From contig NZ_OCMY01000001.1 in the NCBI RefSeq assembly GCF_900215435.1, forward strand, positions 434,001 through 498,000: a DNA stretch of 64,000 nt, read 5' to 3'. This stretch comes from Candidatus Pantoea floridensis (GTDB taxonomy: Bacteria; Pseudomonadota; Gammaproteobacteria; Enterobacterales; Enterobacteriaceae). Position numbers and translations under genes: made by a program. Shown piece after piece: positions 10,409 through 19,686 of this stretch (positions within the stretch are counted from its first letter, which is position 1; the number at the start of each line of letters is the position of its first letter). The notes below the pieces were generated by a model. The model saw only the letters and a list, made by a program, of their open reading frames with translations. It had not been told where the DNA came from and searched no databases.

Positions 10409-10948
10409 ATGAGAACCCATGCCTTTGCGCTGCTTATTCCCGCGGCGTTGCTGCTAAGTGCTTGTACCACCGTAGAACCGGTCATTAAGGATAATGGCCC
10501 GCGCACCGCGGCCTGTATTGATGGCGGCCCGGATAGCGTGGCGCAGCAGTTCTACGATTTACGCGTCAGCCAGCCAACACAGGGCTTACCAGATAGCACC
10601 CAGCTGGCGAAATACCGCCCTTACCTGAGCGATCGTTTGTATCAGAAACTGCTGAGTGCCAGCAGCCAGAACCCGAAACCGGCGGCGTGGACCAGCGGCG
10701 ACCTGTTCTCCAGCCTCGCGCAAGGCCCGACGTCGGCCGATGTGGCCAGCGCCTCTACCATTCCTAATCGCGACGCGCGCAATATCCCGCTGCGCGTGGA
10801 TTTGAGTCGCGACGATAAAAAGTGGCATGACGAAGTACTGATGATCCACGAAGGCACCTGCTGGGTGGTTGATGATGTGCGTTATGTCAGTGATGTACCG
10901 CACGTCAATGGCGGTTCATTGACGCAGCTGCTGGAAGCGAAAAAGTAG
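10409..10948 (+). CDS. ybjP: YbjP family lipoprotein
   Basis: Putative outer-membrane lipoprotein of 179 residues (171 in E. coli). The start at 10409 gives MRTHAFALLIPAALLLSAC with lipobox LLSAC and lipidated Cys19. AAGGA lies just upstream. The mature part carries the conserved GGPDSVAQQFYD and ASASTIPNRDARNIPLRVDL blocks, which resemble the YbjP/YqhG DUF3828-like fold. Function unknown. It is transcribed divergently from ybjQ-amiD. Confidence 0.92.
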   Translation: MRTHAFALLIPAALLLSACTTVEPVIKDNGPRTAACIDGGPDSVAQQFYDLRVSQPTQGLPDSTQLAKYRPYLSDRLYQKLLSASSQNPKPAAWTSGDLFSSLAQGPTSADVASASTIPNRDARNIPLRVDLSRDDKKWHDEVLMIHEGTCWVVDDVRYVSDVPHVNGGSLTQLLEAKK

Positions 10949-10985
10949 TCGTTCACTTTTCCAGCACTCAGTTCTAATGATTAGC

Positions 10986-11010
10986 GCGCCGCATCCTTGC
11001 GGCGCTTTTT
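10986..11010 (+). terminator. intrinsic terminator after ybjP
   Basis: GCGCCGCA (10986-10993), loop TCCT, TGCGGCGC (10998-11005), then a five-T run. It separates ybjP from the art operon. Confidence 0.9.
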
Positions 11011-11125
11011 GTTTATATTTTGTGAACTACATTCGCCTCCTCAGCCCTTACCCACCGTGAGTGGCGCGATAATGTGCTACCCTTTGGGAGTTTTACTGCT
11101 GTTAAATAAATTTTAACCCACCGCA

Positions 11126-11179
11126 ATTGCATAACTATTCTGGTGACGTTAAGATTCACGACACTAATTACTATTCATT
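11126..11179 (+). promoter_or_regulatory. putative ArgR operator of artPIQM
   Basis: ATTGCATAACTATTCTGG (11126-11143) matches the ARG box pattern (TGMAT-N4-ATTCA) with one or two changes. A second candidate, ending in ACTATTCATT, lies at 11162-11179 just before the artP start at 11188. Arginine-bound ArgR represses the art genes in E. coli. The 36-bp centre spacing is wider than the usual paired box, so the second half is less certain. Confidence 0.55.
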
Positions 11180-11187
11180 TTTTGCGC

Positions 11188-11916
11188 ATGAGTATTCAAC
11201 TAAACGCCATAAACTGTTTTTACGGTGCCCACCAGGCACTGTTCGATATCAACCTGGCTTGTCCGCAGGGAGAAACGCTGGTGTTGCTCGGCCCGAGTGG
11301 CGCGGGTAAAAGTTCGCTCCTGCGCGTCCTTAATTTGCTGGAGCAGCCGCGCTCTGGCAGCCTGCACATTGCCGGTAACCAATTCGATTTCGCCAAGCCA
11401 CCTTCTGACAGCGCCATTCGTGAACTGCGCCAGAATGTCGGCATGGTGTTTCAGCAATACAATCTGTGGCCGCACCTTACCGTGGTGCAAAACCTGATTG
11501 AAGCGCCCTGCCGCGTGCTCGGCCTCAGCAAGGATGCCGCGCGTGCGCGTGCTGAAAAGCTGCTGGATCGCCTGCGTCTGACGCCCTATGCCGATCGCTT
11601 TCCGCTGCACCTTTCTGGCGGTCAGCAGCAGCGCGTCGCCATTGCGCGTGCGCTGATGATGGAGCCGCAGGTGCTGCTGTTCGATGAGCCAACTGCCGCG
11701 CTCGACCCGGAAATCACCGCCCAGATCGTGAGCATTATTCGTGAGCTGGCACAGACCAACATCACGCAAGTGATCGTGACACATGAAGTGGAAGTGGCGC
11801 GTAAAACCGCCAGCCGCGTGGTGTACATGGAAAACGGTCATATTGTTGAGCAAGGCGATGCCAGCCACTTTACACAGCCGCAAACCGACGCGTTTGCTAA
11901 TTATCTTTCGCATTAA
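11188..11916 (+). CDS. artP: arginine ABC transporter ATP-binding protein ArtP
   Basis: Cytoplasmic ATPase that powers L-arginine uptake by the ArtPQM complex. The product is 242 residues, as in E. coli. Walker A is GPSGAGKSS, the signature is [15 protein letters not shown], Walker B is [14 protein letters not shown], and the switch histidine is in VIVTHEV. The start at 11188 ([13 protein letters not shown]) matches E. coli; the in-frame extension to 11143 covers the operator region and is rejected. It is the first gene of artPIQM. Confidence 0.97.
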   Translation: MSIQLNAINCFYGAHQALFDINLACPQGETLVLLGPSGAGKSSLLRVLNLLEQPRSGSLHIAGNQFDFAKPPSDSAIRELRQNVGMVFQQYNLWPHLTVVQNLIEAPCRVLGLSKDAARARAEKLLDRLRLTPYADRFPLHLSGGQQQRVAIARALMMEPQVLLFDEPTAALDPEITAQIVSIIRELAQTNITQVIVTHEVEVARKTASRVVYMENGHIVEQGDASHFTQPQTDAFANYLSH

Positions 11917-11931
11917 GTCAGGATGCTTCTA

Positions 11932-12663
11932 ATGAAAAAAGTTGTACTTGCTGCATTACTTGCTGGTCTGAGCCTGAGCGCTTCTGCTGCGCAGACGCTG
12001 CGTTTCGCTACTGAGGCTTCTTATCCTCCCTTTGAGTTTGTCGATTCCGATAACAAAATTCAGGGCTTTGACGTCGATCTGGCGAACGCGCTATGTAAAG
12101 AGATGGATGCCACTTGCACCTTCACTAACCAGGCCTTCGACAGCCTGATTCCGAGCCTGAAATTCCGTCGTTTTGACGCGGTGATGGCCGGAATGGACAT
12201 CACGCCAGACCGCGAAAAACAAGTGCTGTTCTCCAAGCCTTACTACGATAACTCTGCCATCTTCATCGCGCAGAAAGGCAAAGTGGCAGACGTAGCCGCG
12301 CTGAAAGGCAAACGTGTTGGCGTGCAGAATGGCACCACGCATCAGAAATACCTGTCTGACAAGCACAGCGACATCACCGTCGTTCCTTACGACAGCTACC
12401 AGAATGCGGTGCTGGACCTGAAAAATGGCCGTATCGATGCCGTCTTCGGTGATACTGCCGTCGTGAATGAGTGGCTAAAACAGAACACCAATCTTGCACC
12501 GCTGGGTGAGAAAGTCACCGACAAAGAGTACTTCGGCACCGGCCTGGGCATTGCCGTGCGTCAGGGCAACACGGAGCTGCAGGGCAAGTTCAACGCCGCG
12601 CTTGAGAAGATCAAAGCGGACGGCACTTACAAAACCATCTACAGCAAATGGTTCCAGCAGTAA
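11932..12663 (+). CDS. artI: periplasmic arginine/basic amino acid-binding protein ArtI
   Basis: Solute-binding protein of 243 residues with a Sec signal peptide cut after SASA (about residue 19). The mature part starts AQTLRFATEASYPPFEF. The SBP_bac_3 core shows GFDVDLANALCKEM and PSLKFRRFDAVMAGMDITP. It is assigned ArtI rather than ArtJ from its place between artP and artQ and from the YSKWFQQ end. The start at 11932 follows CAGGA; the two upstream leucines are not part of the family. It delivers ligand to ArtQM. Confidence 0.94.
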   Translation: MKKVVLAALLAGLSLSASAAQTLRFATEASYPPFEFVDSDNKIQGFDVDLANALCKEMDATCTFTNQAFDSLIPSLKFRRFDAVMAGMDITPDREKQVLFSKPYYDNSAIFIAQKGKVADVAALKGKRVGVQNGTTHQKYLSDKHSDITVVPYDSYQNAVLDLKNGRIDAVFGDTAVVNEWLKQNTNLAPLGEKVTDKEYFGTGLGIAVRQGNTELQGKFNAALEKIKADGTYKTIYSKWFQQ

Positions 12664-12669
12664 TTTCAA

Positions 12670-13383
12670 ATGAATGAAATGATTCCACTCGCAAGCGCCG
12701 CCGGCATGACCGTCGGCCTTGCCGTTTGTGCACTGATCGCCGGCCTTGTGCTGGCGATGATTTTTGCTGGCTGGGAATCGGTGCGCTGGAAACCGCTGGC
12801 GTGGATTGGTACTGGCCTGGTGACACTGATTCGTGGCCTGCCGGAAATTCTGGTGGTGCTGTTTATCTATTTCGGTGCATCACAGCTGCTGCTCACCCTG
12901 TCCGATGGCTTCCACATTAATCTTGGCCTGTTCAACATCCCGGTGCAGGTGCAGATCGAGAACTTCGACGTCAGTCCCTTCCTGTGTGGCGTGATTGCGC
13001 TGGCGATGCTCTATTCCGCCTATGCGTCACAAACCCTGCGCGGCGCGCTTAAAGCGGTGCCGGTAGGACAATGGGAATCGGGCCAGGCGCTCGGCATGAA
13101 AAAATCGGCAATTTTTCTGCGCCTGATTATGCCGCAGATGTGGCGTCACGCCTTACCTGGCCTCGGTAACCAATGGCTGGTGCTGCTGAAAGATACGGCG
13201 TTAGTCTCGCTGATCAGCGTTAACGATTTGATGCTACAAACCAAAAGCATTGCCACGCGCACGCAAGAACCTTTTACCTGGTATTTGGTGGCGGCGGCGA
13301 TTTATTTGATTATTACCCTGTTCAGTCAGGCAGTGCTGCGCCGTATTGAATTGCGCACCACGCGTTTCGAGCGGGGGGCCTAA
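12670..13383 (+). CDS. artQ: arginine ABC transporter permease ArtQ
   Basis: Inner-membrane permease of 237 residues (238 in E. coli) that forms a heterodimer with ArtM. Five membrane segments are visible. The EAA loop that contacts ArtP appears as [20 protein letters not shown]. The gene starts 6 bp after artI and is followed 3 bp later by artM, so it is tightly coupled in the operon. Confidence 0.97.
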   Translation: MNEMIPLASAAGMTVGLAVCALIAGLVLAMIFAGWESVRWKPLAWIGTGLVTLIRGLPEILVVLFIYFGASQLLLTLSDGFHINLGLFNIPVQVQIENFDVSPFLCGVIALAMLYSAYASQTLRGALKAVPVGQWESGQALGMKKSAIFLRLIMPQMWRHALPGLGNQWLVLLKDTALVSLISVNDLMLQTKSIATRTQEPFTWYLVAAAIYLIITLFSQAVLRRIELRTTRFERGA

Positions 13384-13386
13384 CGC

Positions 13387-14055
13387 ATGCTGGATTATTT
13401 ACCCGAGCTGCTTAAAGGGCTGCATACCAGCCTAACGCTGACCGTGGCCTCGTTGATTGCTGCGCTGGTACTGTCCGTGCTGTGCACCATTGTACTGGCA
13501 CTCAAAGTCCCGATACTGAATTGGCTGGTGAAAGGCTATATCACGCTGTTTACCGGCACGCCGCTGCTGGTGCAGATCTTCCTGATTTATTACGGACCCG
13601 GACAGTTCCCCAGCATCCAGAATATTCCGTGGCTGTGGCATCTGCTGTCACAACCCTGGCTGTGTGCGCTGCTGGCGCTGTCGCTTAACAGTGCCGCCTA
13701 CACCACCCAGCTGTTTTACGGTGCGGTGCGCGCCATTCCATCCGGTCAATGGCAATCCTGCGCTGCGCTGGGAATGAATCGCAAAGACACGCTGCGTATT
13801 CTGCTGCCGTACGCCTTCAAGCGCGCCCTTTCGTCTTATTCCAACGAAGTGGTGCTGGTGTTTAAAAGTACTTCACTGGCTTACACCATTACGCTGATGG
13901 AAGTGATGGGGCACGGGCAGCTGCTGTATGGCCGCACCTACGATATCTCGGTGTACGCTGCCGCGGGCCTGATCTATCTGGTGGTTAACGGTTTGCTGAC
14001 GCTGATGATGCGCCTGGTAGAGAAGCGCGCGCTGGCGTTTGAACGCCGCAACTGA
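13387..14055 (+). CDS. artM: arginine ABC transporter permease ArtM
   Basis: Partner permease of ArtQ, 222 residues, identical in length to E. coli ArtM. The EAA motif is IPSGQWQSCAALGMNRKDTL, and about five transmembrane helices are present. It ends FERRN. It is the last gene of artPIQM; artJ follows with its own operator. Confidence 0.97.
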   Translation: MLDYLPELLKGLHTSLTLTVASLIAALVLSVLCTIVLALKVPILNWLVKGYITLFTGTPLLVQIFLIYYGPGQFPSIQNIPWLWHLLSQPWLCALLALSLNSAAYTTQLFYGAVRAIPSGQWQSCAALGMNRKDTLRILLPYAFKRALSSYSNEVVLVFKSTSLAYTITLMEVMGHGQLLYGRTYDISVYAAAGLIYLVVNGLLTLMMRLVEKRALAFERRN

Positions 14056-14111
14056 TGTACCAAGCGGGTGCAAATTAACGCACCCGCCCAATGATATCTT
14101 TAAGCAAAAAT

Positions 14112-14129
14112 ATTGCATACAAATTCATT
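14112..14129 (+). promoter_or_regulatory. ArgR box upstream of artJ
   Basis: ATTGCATACAAATTCATT at 14112-14129 fits the ARG box consensus almost exactly (TGCAT-N4-ATTCA). It lies 55 bp before the artJ start. ArgR repression of artJ is well established in E. coli, and the box is the clearest operator in the window. Confidence 0.8.
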
Positions 14130-14183
14130 TACTGGCATCGTGTAACCCGTTCCGTCTCTGGCATGGTTTACAGGAGTTATATA

Positions 14184-14915
14184 ATGAAAAAATGGATCGT
14201 TGCTGCTGCACTGGCAACTCTGGCAATGAATGCTTATGCGGCCGAAAAAATCCGCTTTGCCTCTTCCGCAACTTACCCGCCGTTTGAATCCCTCGATCAC
14301 GACAACCAGATTGTGGGTTTTGATATCGATCTGGCAAAAGCCTTGTGCCAGCAAATGAAAGCGGATTGCACCTTCACCAACAACGCCTTTGATAGCCTGA
14401 TTCCTTCGCTGAAATTCCGCCGCTATGACGCAGTAATTTCAGGTATGGATATCACTGCCGATCGCAGCAAGCAGGTCGATTTCACCCAGCCTTATTATGC
14501 TAACTCCGCCATCGTTATTGCCCATAAAGGTCAGTTCACCGACTTCAGCCAGCTGAAAGGCAAGCGCGTCGGCGTGGAGAACGGCACCACGCATCAGAAA
14601 TACCTGCTGGAGAAACACCCTGAAGTGATCGCGGTGGCCTATGACAGCTATCAAAACGCGATTCTCGATTTGAAAAATGGTCGCCTGAATGGCGTGTTTG
14701 GTGATACGGCGGTGGTCAATCAGTGGCTGAAGGCCAATGACGATCTCAGTGCGGTGGGTGAGCACATCACCGATACCGACTTCTTCGGCACCGGCTTAGG
14801 CATTGCGGTACGTAAAGGCAACGAACCGCTGCTGAACGAGCTGAATAGTGCGTTAGTCGCGCTGAAGGCCAACGGCACCTGGCAGCAGATCAATCAGAAG
14901 TGGTTCCCGGAATAA
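14184..14915 (+). CDS. artJ: periplasmic L-arginine-binding protein ArtJ
   Basis: High-affinity arginine receptor of the Art transporter, 243 residues. The signal peptide MKKWIVAAALATLAMNAYA is followed by AEKIRFASSATYPPFES. It is about two thirds identical by eye to ArtI upstream, with the shared GVENGTTHQKYL and GDTAVVNQWLK blocks, so the two are paralogues. It ends QKWFPE, as E. coli ArtJ ends QWFPQ. The start at 14184 follows CAGGAG. It has its own ARG box. It converges on rlmC with a 3-bp gap. Confidence 0.95.
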   Translation: MKKWIVAAALATLAMNAYAAEKIRFASSATYPPFESLDHDNQIVGFDIDLAKALCQQMKADCTFTNNAFDSLIPSLKFRRYDAVISGMDITADRSKQVDFTQPYYANSAIVIAHKGQFTDFSQLKGKRVGVENGTTHQKYLLEKHPEVIAVAYDSYQNAILDLKNGRLNGVFGDTAVVNQWLKANDDLSAVGEHITDTDFFGTGLGIAVRKGNEPLLNELNSALVALKANGTWQQINQKWFPE

Positions 14916-14918
14916 GCG

Positions 14919-16040
14919 TTATTTGCTGAGCAAACACAGCACTTCAAAATGCGCGGTATGCGGAAACATATCGAACAGCTGCACGCGGCTAATGCCGTAA
15001 TCCGCCAGACGCGCGATATCCTGCGCCATGCTGGCCGGATTGCAGCTGGAATAAAGAATGTAATCGGGTGCCATCTCAGTGAGATAAGCACACAACTCAG
15101 CACCAATGCCGCGACGCGGCGGATTGACCAGCACCAGCTGCGGCACGGCTTCGCGTGATGTCGCAAACTGCGTTGAATCCAGTGCGGCAAAACTCACCTT
15201 CTCCAAACCCAATTGCTGCGCCGACTGCTGCGCGCAGGCAATGGCTTCGGCGCTGATTTCGATGCCGGTCAGCTGCATCTCAGACGTGGCGCAGTGCAAA
15301 CCAAATCCGCCGACGCCACAAAACAGATCCCACATACTGCTCACCGGCAGCTGTGCGACCCAATCACGTGCGGTGGCATACAGATCCGCGGCAACATGGG
15401 GATTGGTCTGGAAGAAGCTTTGCGGGCGAATATAGAGCGGCACCTGATTAAATTTTTCCGCCAGCGCCTGATCTGGCGTCAGCGCAATCTCTTCATCCCC
15501 TTCAAGAATCGCCATATGCACCGGTTGAATATTGGCGGAGATGACTTTCAGCTGCGGCAACTGCTGCTGCAGCCAGGGCAGTGCCGCACGCAGCTGTGCC
15601 AGCTTACTGGTGGAGCGCAGTACAAAACGCAACATCATGCCGCCCTGCGTGCTTTCGGTCAGCAGCAGAAACTTCAGCTCACCGCGTTTGCGCGCTACGT
15701 TGTAGGGTGTTAAACCCGCACGCGCGATAAAGGGTTTGAGTACCTCAAACACCGCGCCAAAGCTAGCGGGATAGAGCGGACAGGCGCACAGATCAACCGG
15801 TTCACCGTCGCGCGCCACCATGCCGAGAATGGGCCGCTCAACGCTGCCACTGACCACCATTTTGGCTTTATTACGAAACCCCTGCTGACCGGATGCCACC
15901 GGCGGCAGCCATTCGGCGACTGGCCTTTCCGCCAGCAGCTGCTCCAGCAACGACTGCTTATCATTGAGCTGTTGCGGGTAGGGTTTTTCCAGCCACTGGC
16001 AAGAGCGACAGCGGCCGGCATCATAAAGCGCGCAATGCAT
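14919..16040 (-). CDS. rlmC: 23S rRNA (uracil-747-C5)-methyltransferase RlmC
   Basis: SAM-dependent enzyme that makes m5U747 in 23S rRNA (formerly rumB/ybjF). The product is 373 residues (375 in E. coli). The N-terminal 4Fe-4S cysteines appear as [14 protein letters not shown] plus CACPLYP. The SAM motif is [15 protein letters not shown], the catalytic region is [11 protein letters not shown], and the nucleophilic cysteine is in [12 protein letters not shown]. It starts [11 protein letters not shown]. It ends 3 bp from the artJ stop. Confidence 0.96.
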   Translation of the reverse strand: MHCALYDAGRCRSCQWLEKPYPQQLNDKQSLLEQLLAERPVAEWLPPVASGQQGFRNKAKMVVSGSVERPILGMVARDGEPVDLCACPLYPASFGAVFEVLKPFIARAGLTPYNVARKRGELKFLLLTESTQGGMMLRFVLRSTSKLAQLRAALPWLQQQLPQLKVISANIQPVHMAILEGDEEIALTPDQALAEKFNQVPLYIRPQSFFQTNPHVAADLYATARDWVAQLPVSSMWDLFCGVGGFGLHCATSEMQLTGIEISAEAIACAQQSAQQLGLEKVSFAALDSTQFATSREAVPQLVLVNPPRRGIGAELCAYLTEMAPDYILYSSCNPASMAQDIARLADYGISRVQLFDMFPHTAHFEVLCLLSK

Positions 16041-16088
16041 AGCTTGGCCTGTATTCAGAATCGGGAGAAAAAATGGGGGGCGATTGTA

Positions 16089-16556
16089 TCACCGGTTTCG
16101 GAAAAAAGCGCGGCTGCTGGCAGGCACAAACAGCAGCAGCAGAACCAGCACCTCCGGCAGCTTTTGCAGCAGGGTGTGATGAATAATCTGCGCATTGCTT
16201 TCGCCGGGAATGCTAAAAATCTCCGGGTAGATCCACCCCACGGAGGCCATCAACATATAGATCAGCACAACGATTTGCGTGGCAACATAGCCCCAGCGTC
16301 CGCGGTTGCTGCCGCGCATCAGCGTAAAGGCACAGCGCAGTTCAAACAGGAAAATCAGCTGGCTGGCGATAAAAATCAGCGTGGAATCCCAGGCTTGCGC
16401 GCTTCGATGCACAAAGTTGGCGAGTTCGTCGAAACCCAGTTCGTTAGCCAGCATCAACACGCTGAGGCAGCGGGTAATGATGATGGCGCAGCCCGCAACC
16501 ATCACTGGCACCGGCGTAGTGTTAATCATTGAACCGTTTTTCAGGGTTTCCGACAT
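16089..16556 (-). CDS. ybjO: YbjO family inner-membrane protein (DUF2593)
   Basis: 155-residue protein with four predicted membrane segments (about 16-38, 56-78, 87-108 and 128-146). It is homologous to E. coli YbjO (162), sharing the FVHRSAQAW and YPEIFSIPGESNAQI blocks and the LLLLFVPASSRAFF end. Function unknown. It lies downstream of potI behind a terminator and upstream of rlmC, as in E. coli. Confidence 0.9.
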   Translation of the reverse strand: MSETLKNGSMINTTPVPVMVAGCAIIITRCLSVLMLANELGFDELANFVHRSAQAWDSTLIFIASQLIFLFELRCAFTLMRGSNRGRWGYVATQIVVLIYMLMASVGWIYPEIFSIPGESNAQIIHHTLLQKLPEVLVLLLLFVPASSRAFFRNR

Positions 16557-16574
16557 GGTTTAGCTCCGTCACCA

Positions 16575-16605
16575 TAATAAAACGGGCCGAAATAATCAGC
16601 CCGTT
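16575..16605 (-). terminator. terminator or attenuator between potI and ybjO
   Basis: AACGGGC (16581-16587) pairs with GCCCGTT (16599-16605). On the minus strand the stem is followed by a T-rich tract (TTTTATTAT). It ends potFGHI transcription before ybjO. Confidence 0.75.
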
Positions 16606-16630
16606 CTTATGGTGGCAAATGTTACGATGT

Positions 16631-17476
16631 TCAGCCACGTTTTGCTTTCTGAATATCGCGTAATCGCTGCTTTTCTTCGTGCGCCATAAAGCGCCAGGCG
16701 ATAAAACCGACTAAACCGACGACAAACAGAATCAGCGAAGCTAAGGCGTTGATTTCCGGATTCACACCACGACGTACGGTGGCGAAGATCGCCATCGGTA
16801 ACGTGGTAGCGCCTGGGCCGGTGACAAAGCTGGCGATCACCAAATCGTCGAGCGACAGGGTAAACGCCAGCAGCCAGCCGGTAACAATCGCGGGTGCGAT
16901 CATCGGCACAGTGATCACGAAGAACACTTTCACCGGCGTGGCGCCAAGATCCATTGCGGCTTCTTCGATCGAGCGATCCAGTTCACGCAGACGCGAGTTG
17001 ATCACCACCGCCACGTAAGCGGTACAGAAGGTCACGTGCGCCAGCCAGATAGTGAGCATGCCGCGATCGCTCGGCCAGCCCAGCGTATTGCCCATCGCCA
17101 CAAACAGCAGCAGCAGTGACAAGCCGGTGATCACGTCCGGCATCACCAGCGGTGCCGTCAGCATAAAAGCAAAGCCGTTATGCCCGCGGAAGCGGCCAAA
17201 GCGCACGATCACCACCGCCGCCATAGTACCAAGCACCACCGCCATGGTGGCCGAAAGCGCGGCGATAGTCAGGCTAAGCCCCACCGCATCGAGCATCGCC
17301 TGATCCTGGAACAGCACGTTGTACCAGTGGAATGAGAAGCTCTCCCACACCGTCACCAGCTGCGAACTGTTGAAGGAGTACACCACCAACAGCAGCATCG
17401 GCGCATACAGGAACATAAAGCACAGCACCAGAATCACGCTGCGCCACGGAGAGCGAATGGTCGGTAACTGGCTCAT
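16631..17476 (-). CDS. potI: putrescine ABC transporter permease PotI
   Basis: Inner-membrane permease, 281 residues as in E. coli, with six helices. The EAA-type loop reads SIEEAAMDLGATPVKVFF. It forms the membrane channel with PotH for putrescine from PotF. Its ATG overlaps the potH stop by 4 bp (ATGA), so the two are translationally coupled. It is the last gene of potFGHI and is followed by a hairpin terminator. Confidence 0.97.
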   Translation of the reverse strand: MSQLPTIRSPWRSVILVLCFMFLYAPMLLLVVYSFNSSQLVTVWESFSFHWYNVLFQDQAMLDAVGLSLTIAALSATMAVVLGTMAAVVIVRFGRFRGHNGFAFMLTAPLVMPDVITGLSLLLLFVAMGNTLGWPSDRGMLTIWLAHVTFCTAYVAVVINSRLRELDRSIEEAAMDLGATPVKVFFVITVPMIAPAIVTGWLLAFTLSLDDLVIASFVTGPGATTLPMAIFATVRRGVNPEINALASLILFVVGLVGFIAWRFMAHEEKQRLRDIQKAKRG

Positions 17477-18429
17477 TCCTTCTCTCCCATTTCACGATTT
17501 TGATGCTTATGGAACCAGATGATCGGCAGAATCAGGATCAGCAAAATGATCACCGCCAGCGCGGACGCCACCGGCCAGTCGCGGTTGTTAAAGAACTCCT
17601 GCCACAAAATACGCCCAATCATGATGCTGTCCGGACCGCCGAGTAGTTCGGGGATCACGTACTCGCCCACCGCCGGAATAAACACCAGCATCGAACCGGC
17701 AATAATCCCGCCTTTGGTCAGCGGCACAATCACGCTAAAAAAGGTCTTCAGTGGACGCGCGCCAAGATCCAGCGAGGCTTCTACCAGCGAATAATCAATT
17801 CGCGTCAGCCCGGTATAAATCGGCAGCACCATAAACGGCAGATAGCAGTAAACGATACCGATATACACCGCAGTATTGGTATAGAGAATCACCAGCGGGT
17901 GATCGATCACGCCGAGCCACATCAGGAAACGGTTAAGAATGCCGTTGTTGTTGAGCAGCCCCATCCATGCATAAACGCGCACCAGGAACGAGGTCCACGA
18001 CGGCAGGATCACCAGCAGCAGCAGAATGGTGCGCATTGAAGGCTTACTGTGCGCCACCGCCCACGCCAGTGGATAGCCAATCATCAGGCAGATGATGGTC
18101 GAAATGCCCGCCACTTTCAGCGACGTCAGATACGCATCGGCGTAGAGCGGATCGTCGGTCAGCGTAAAGTAGTTGCCGAGATTGAGCACCAGATTGAGCT
18201 GACCATCCGCCCAGGTGACCAAATCGGTATACGGCGGAATGGCGCGCGCGATATCAGCGAAGCTGATCTTCAGCACGATCAGGAACGGCAGCAGGAACAG
18301 CAGAATCAGCCACAGATAAGGCAGTGCAATCACCAGCTTGCGACCGTGCTGCATTTTAATGCGTGTGGCCCAGCGCTGCAGCGGCGTGCCCACCACTTCT
18401 GGCGCGCTGCGTTGAGAAATCTGGCTCAT
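17473..18429 (-). CDS. potH: putrescine ABC transporter permease PotH
   Basis: 318-residue partner permease (317 in E. coli) with six membrane segments. The EAA loop reads LVEASLDLGARPLKTFFSVI. It has a cytoplasmic N-terminal extension of about 35 residues before the first helix (KLVIALPYLWLILLFLLPFL). It lies 9 bp after potG and overlaps potI. Confidence 0.97.
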   Translation of the reverse strand: MSQISQRSAPEVVGTPLQRWATRIKMQHGRKLVIALPYLWLILLFLLPFLIVLKISFADIARAIPPYTDLVTWADGQLNLVLNLGNYFTLTDDPLYADAYLTSLKVAGISTIICLMIGYPLAWAVAHSKPSMRTILLLLVILPSWTSFLVRVYAWMGLLNNNGILNRFLMWLGVIDHPLVILYTNTAVYIGIVYCYLPFMVLPIYTGLTRIDYSLVEASLDLGARPLKTFFSVIVPLTKGGIIAGSMLVFIPAVGEYVIPELLGGPDSIMIGRILWQEFFNNRDWPVASALAVIILLILILPIIWFHKHQNREMGEKE

Positions 18430-18438
18430 ATCGCCCCC

Positions 18439-19572
18439 TTAAACCGTCAGAACCACACAGCTGTCGGCGTCCCAACAGAGGCGGACTTCATCGCCCCAGG
18501 TGGGTGCGCCTTTGCGGTAGCGATGGGCGTTTTGCAGCTGTGCGCTAATCATTTGGCCGCTGCGCAGACGCACGTGGTAAATCGACAGATCGCCAAGATA
18601 GGCAATGTGCACCACTTCTCCCACGGCAAAGTTGCAGCCATCGGCCGGCACCTCTTCGCACAGCATGACTTTTTCCGGACGCAGCGCAACGTGCACCGGC
18701 ACGTTATCGACGACGGACACATCGGTCTGCACTTTTAGCGGATGTACCAGACCAGGCGCATCAATGATCAATGCATCCTCGCCACGCTCACGCAGTAACC
18801 CGTCGAACACATTCACCGAGCCGATGAATTCAGCGCTGTAACGGCTGGTGGGATGTTCATAAATCTCTTCCGGTTCACCAATCTGCACGAATTTGCCGCG
18901 GTTCATGATGGCAATGCGGCCCGCCATGGTCATCGCCTCTTCCTGATCGTGCGTCACCATCACGCAGGTGGCGCCAACGCGCTCAAGAATATCAACCACT
19001 TCGTGCTGCATGCGGTCACGCAGCTTTTTATCCAGCGCGCCCATCGGTTCGTCGAGCAGTAACAGCTTAGGGCGCTTCGCCAGACTGCGCGCCAGCGCTA
19101 CACGCTGACGCTGACCGCCCGACAGCTGATGCGGTTTACGTTTGGCAAACTCTTGCATATGCACCAGCGACAGCATCTCTTCGACGCGGCTATTGATTTC
19201 GCCTTTCGGCAATTTGTCCTGCTTCAGGCCAAAGGCGATGTTTTGCTCTACCGTCATGTGCGGGAACAGCGCGTAAGACTGGAACATCATGTTGATCGGG
19301 CGCTGATAGGGTGGCACGTGCGAGAGATCCTGGCCATCCAGCACAATCTGGCCGCTGGTCGGCGGTTCAAATCCCGCCAGCATGCGCAGCAAGGTCGATT
19401 TGCCACAGCCGGAGGCACCCAGCAGCGCAAAAATCTCGCCTTTGTAAATGGTTAGACTGACATCATCCACGGCGTGTTGGCCGTCAAACGATTTGGTCAG
19501 GTTGCGAATTTCCAGCAGCGGCGTCAACGCCTTAGCCGTTTTATTTGGGGGGCGGGGAATCGCGTCGTTCAC
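18439..19572 (-). CDS. potG: putrescine ABC transporter ATPase PotG
   Basis: ATPase of the putrescine importer with a C-terminal TOBE domain. Walker A is GASGCGKST, the signature is LSGGQRQRVALARSL, and Walker B is LLLLDEPMGALDKK. I place the start at the GTG at 19572 (VNDAIPRPPNKTAKAL). This gives 377 residues, the exact E. coli length, and puts GGAGA 7 nt upstream. An ATG two codons earlier (19578) lies too close to that site. The gap to potF is about 115 bp. Confidence 0.93.
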   Translation of the reverse strand: MNDAIPRPPNKTAKALTPLLEIRNLTKSFDGQHAVDDVSLTIYKGEIFALLGASGCGKSTLLRMLAGFEPPTSGQIVLDGQDLSHVPPYQRPINMMFQSYALFPHMTVEQNIAFGLKQDKLPKGEINSRVEEMLSLVHMQEFAKRKPHQLSGGQRQRVALARSLAKRPKLLLLDEPMGALDKKLRDRMQHEVVDILERVGATCVMVTHDQEEAMTMAGRIAIMNRGKFVQIGEPEEIYEHPTSRYSAEFIGSVNVFDGLLRERGEDALIIDAPGLVHPLKVQTDVSVVDNVPVHVALRPEKVMLCEEVPADGCNFAVGEVVHIAYLGDLSIYHVRLRSGQMISAQLQNAHRYRKGAPTWGDEVRLCWDADSCVVLTV

Positions 19573-19686
19573 TAACATTTCTCCGGCGCTACAATCGCGC
19601 GGCACAGCCAGCCGCTAAAAATGGCACAACAGAGGCCAGTACAGCACCTCTGTCGTCGTCTTCAGGCAATACTCGTTCAGAACGAG

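Noticed and set aside
18049..18738. Plus-strand frame opposite potH/potG
   Set aside because: It spans the junction of two well-supported genes on the other strand and has no start signal.
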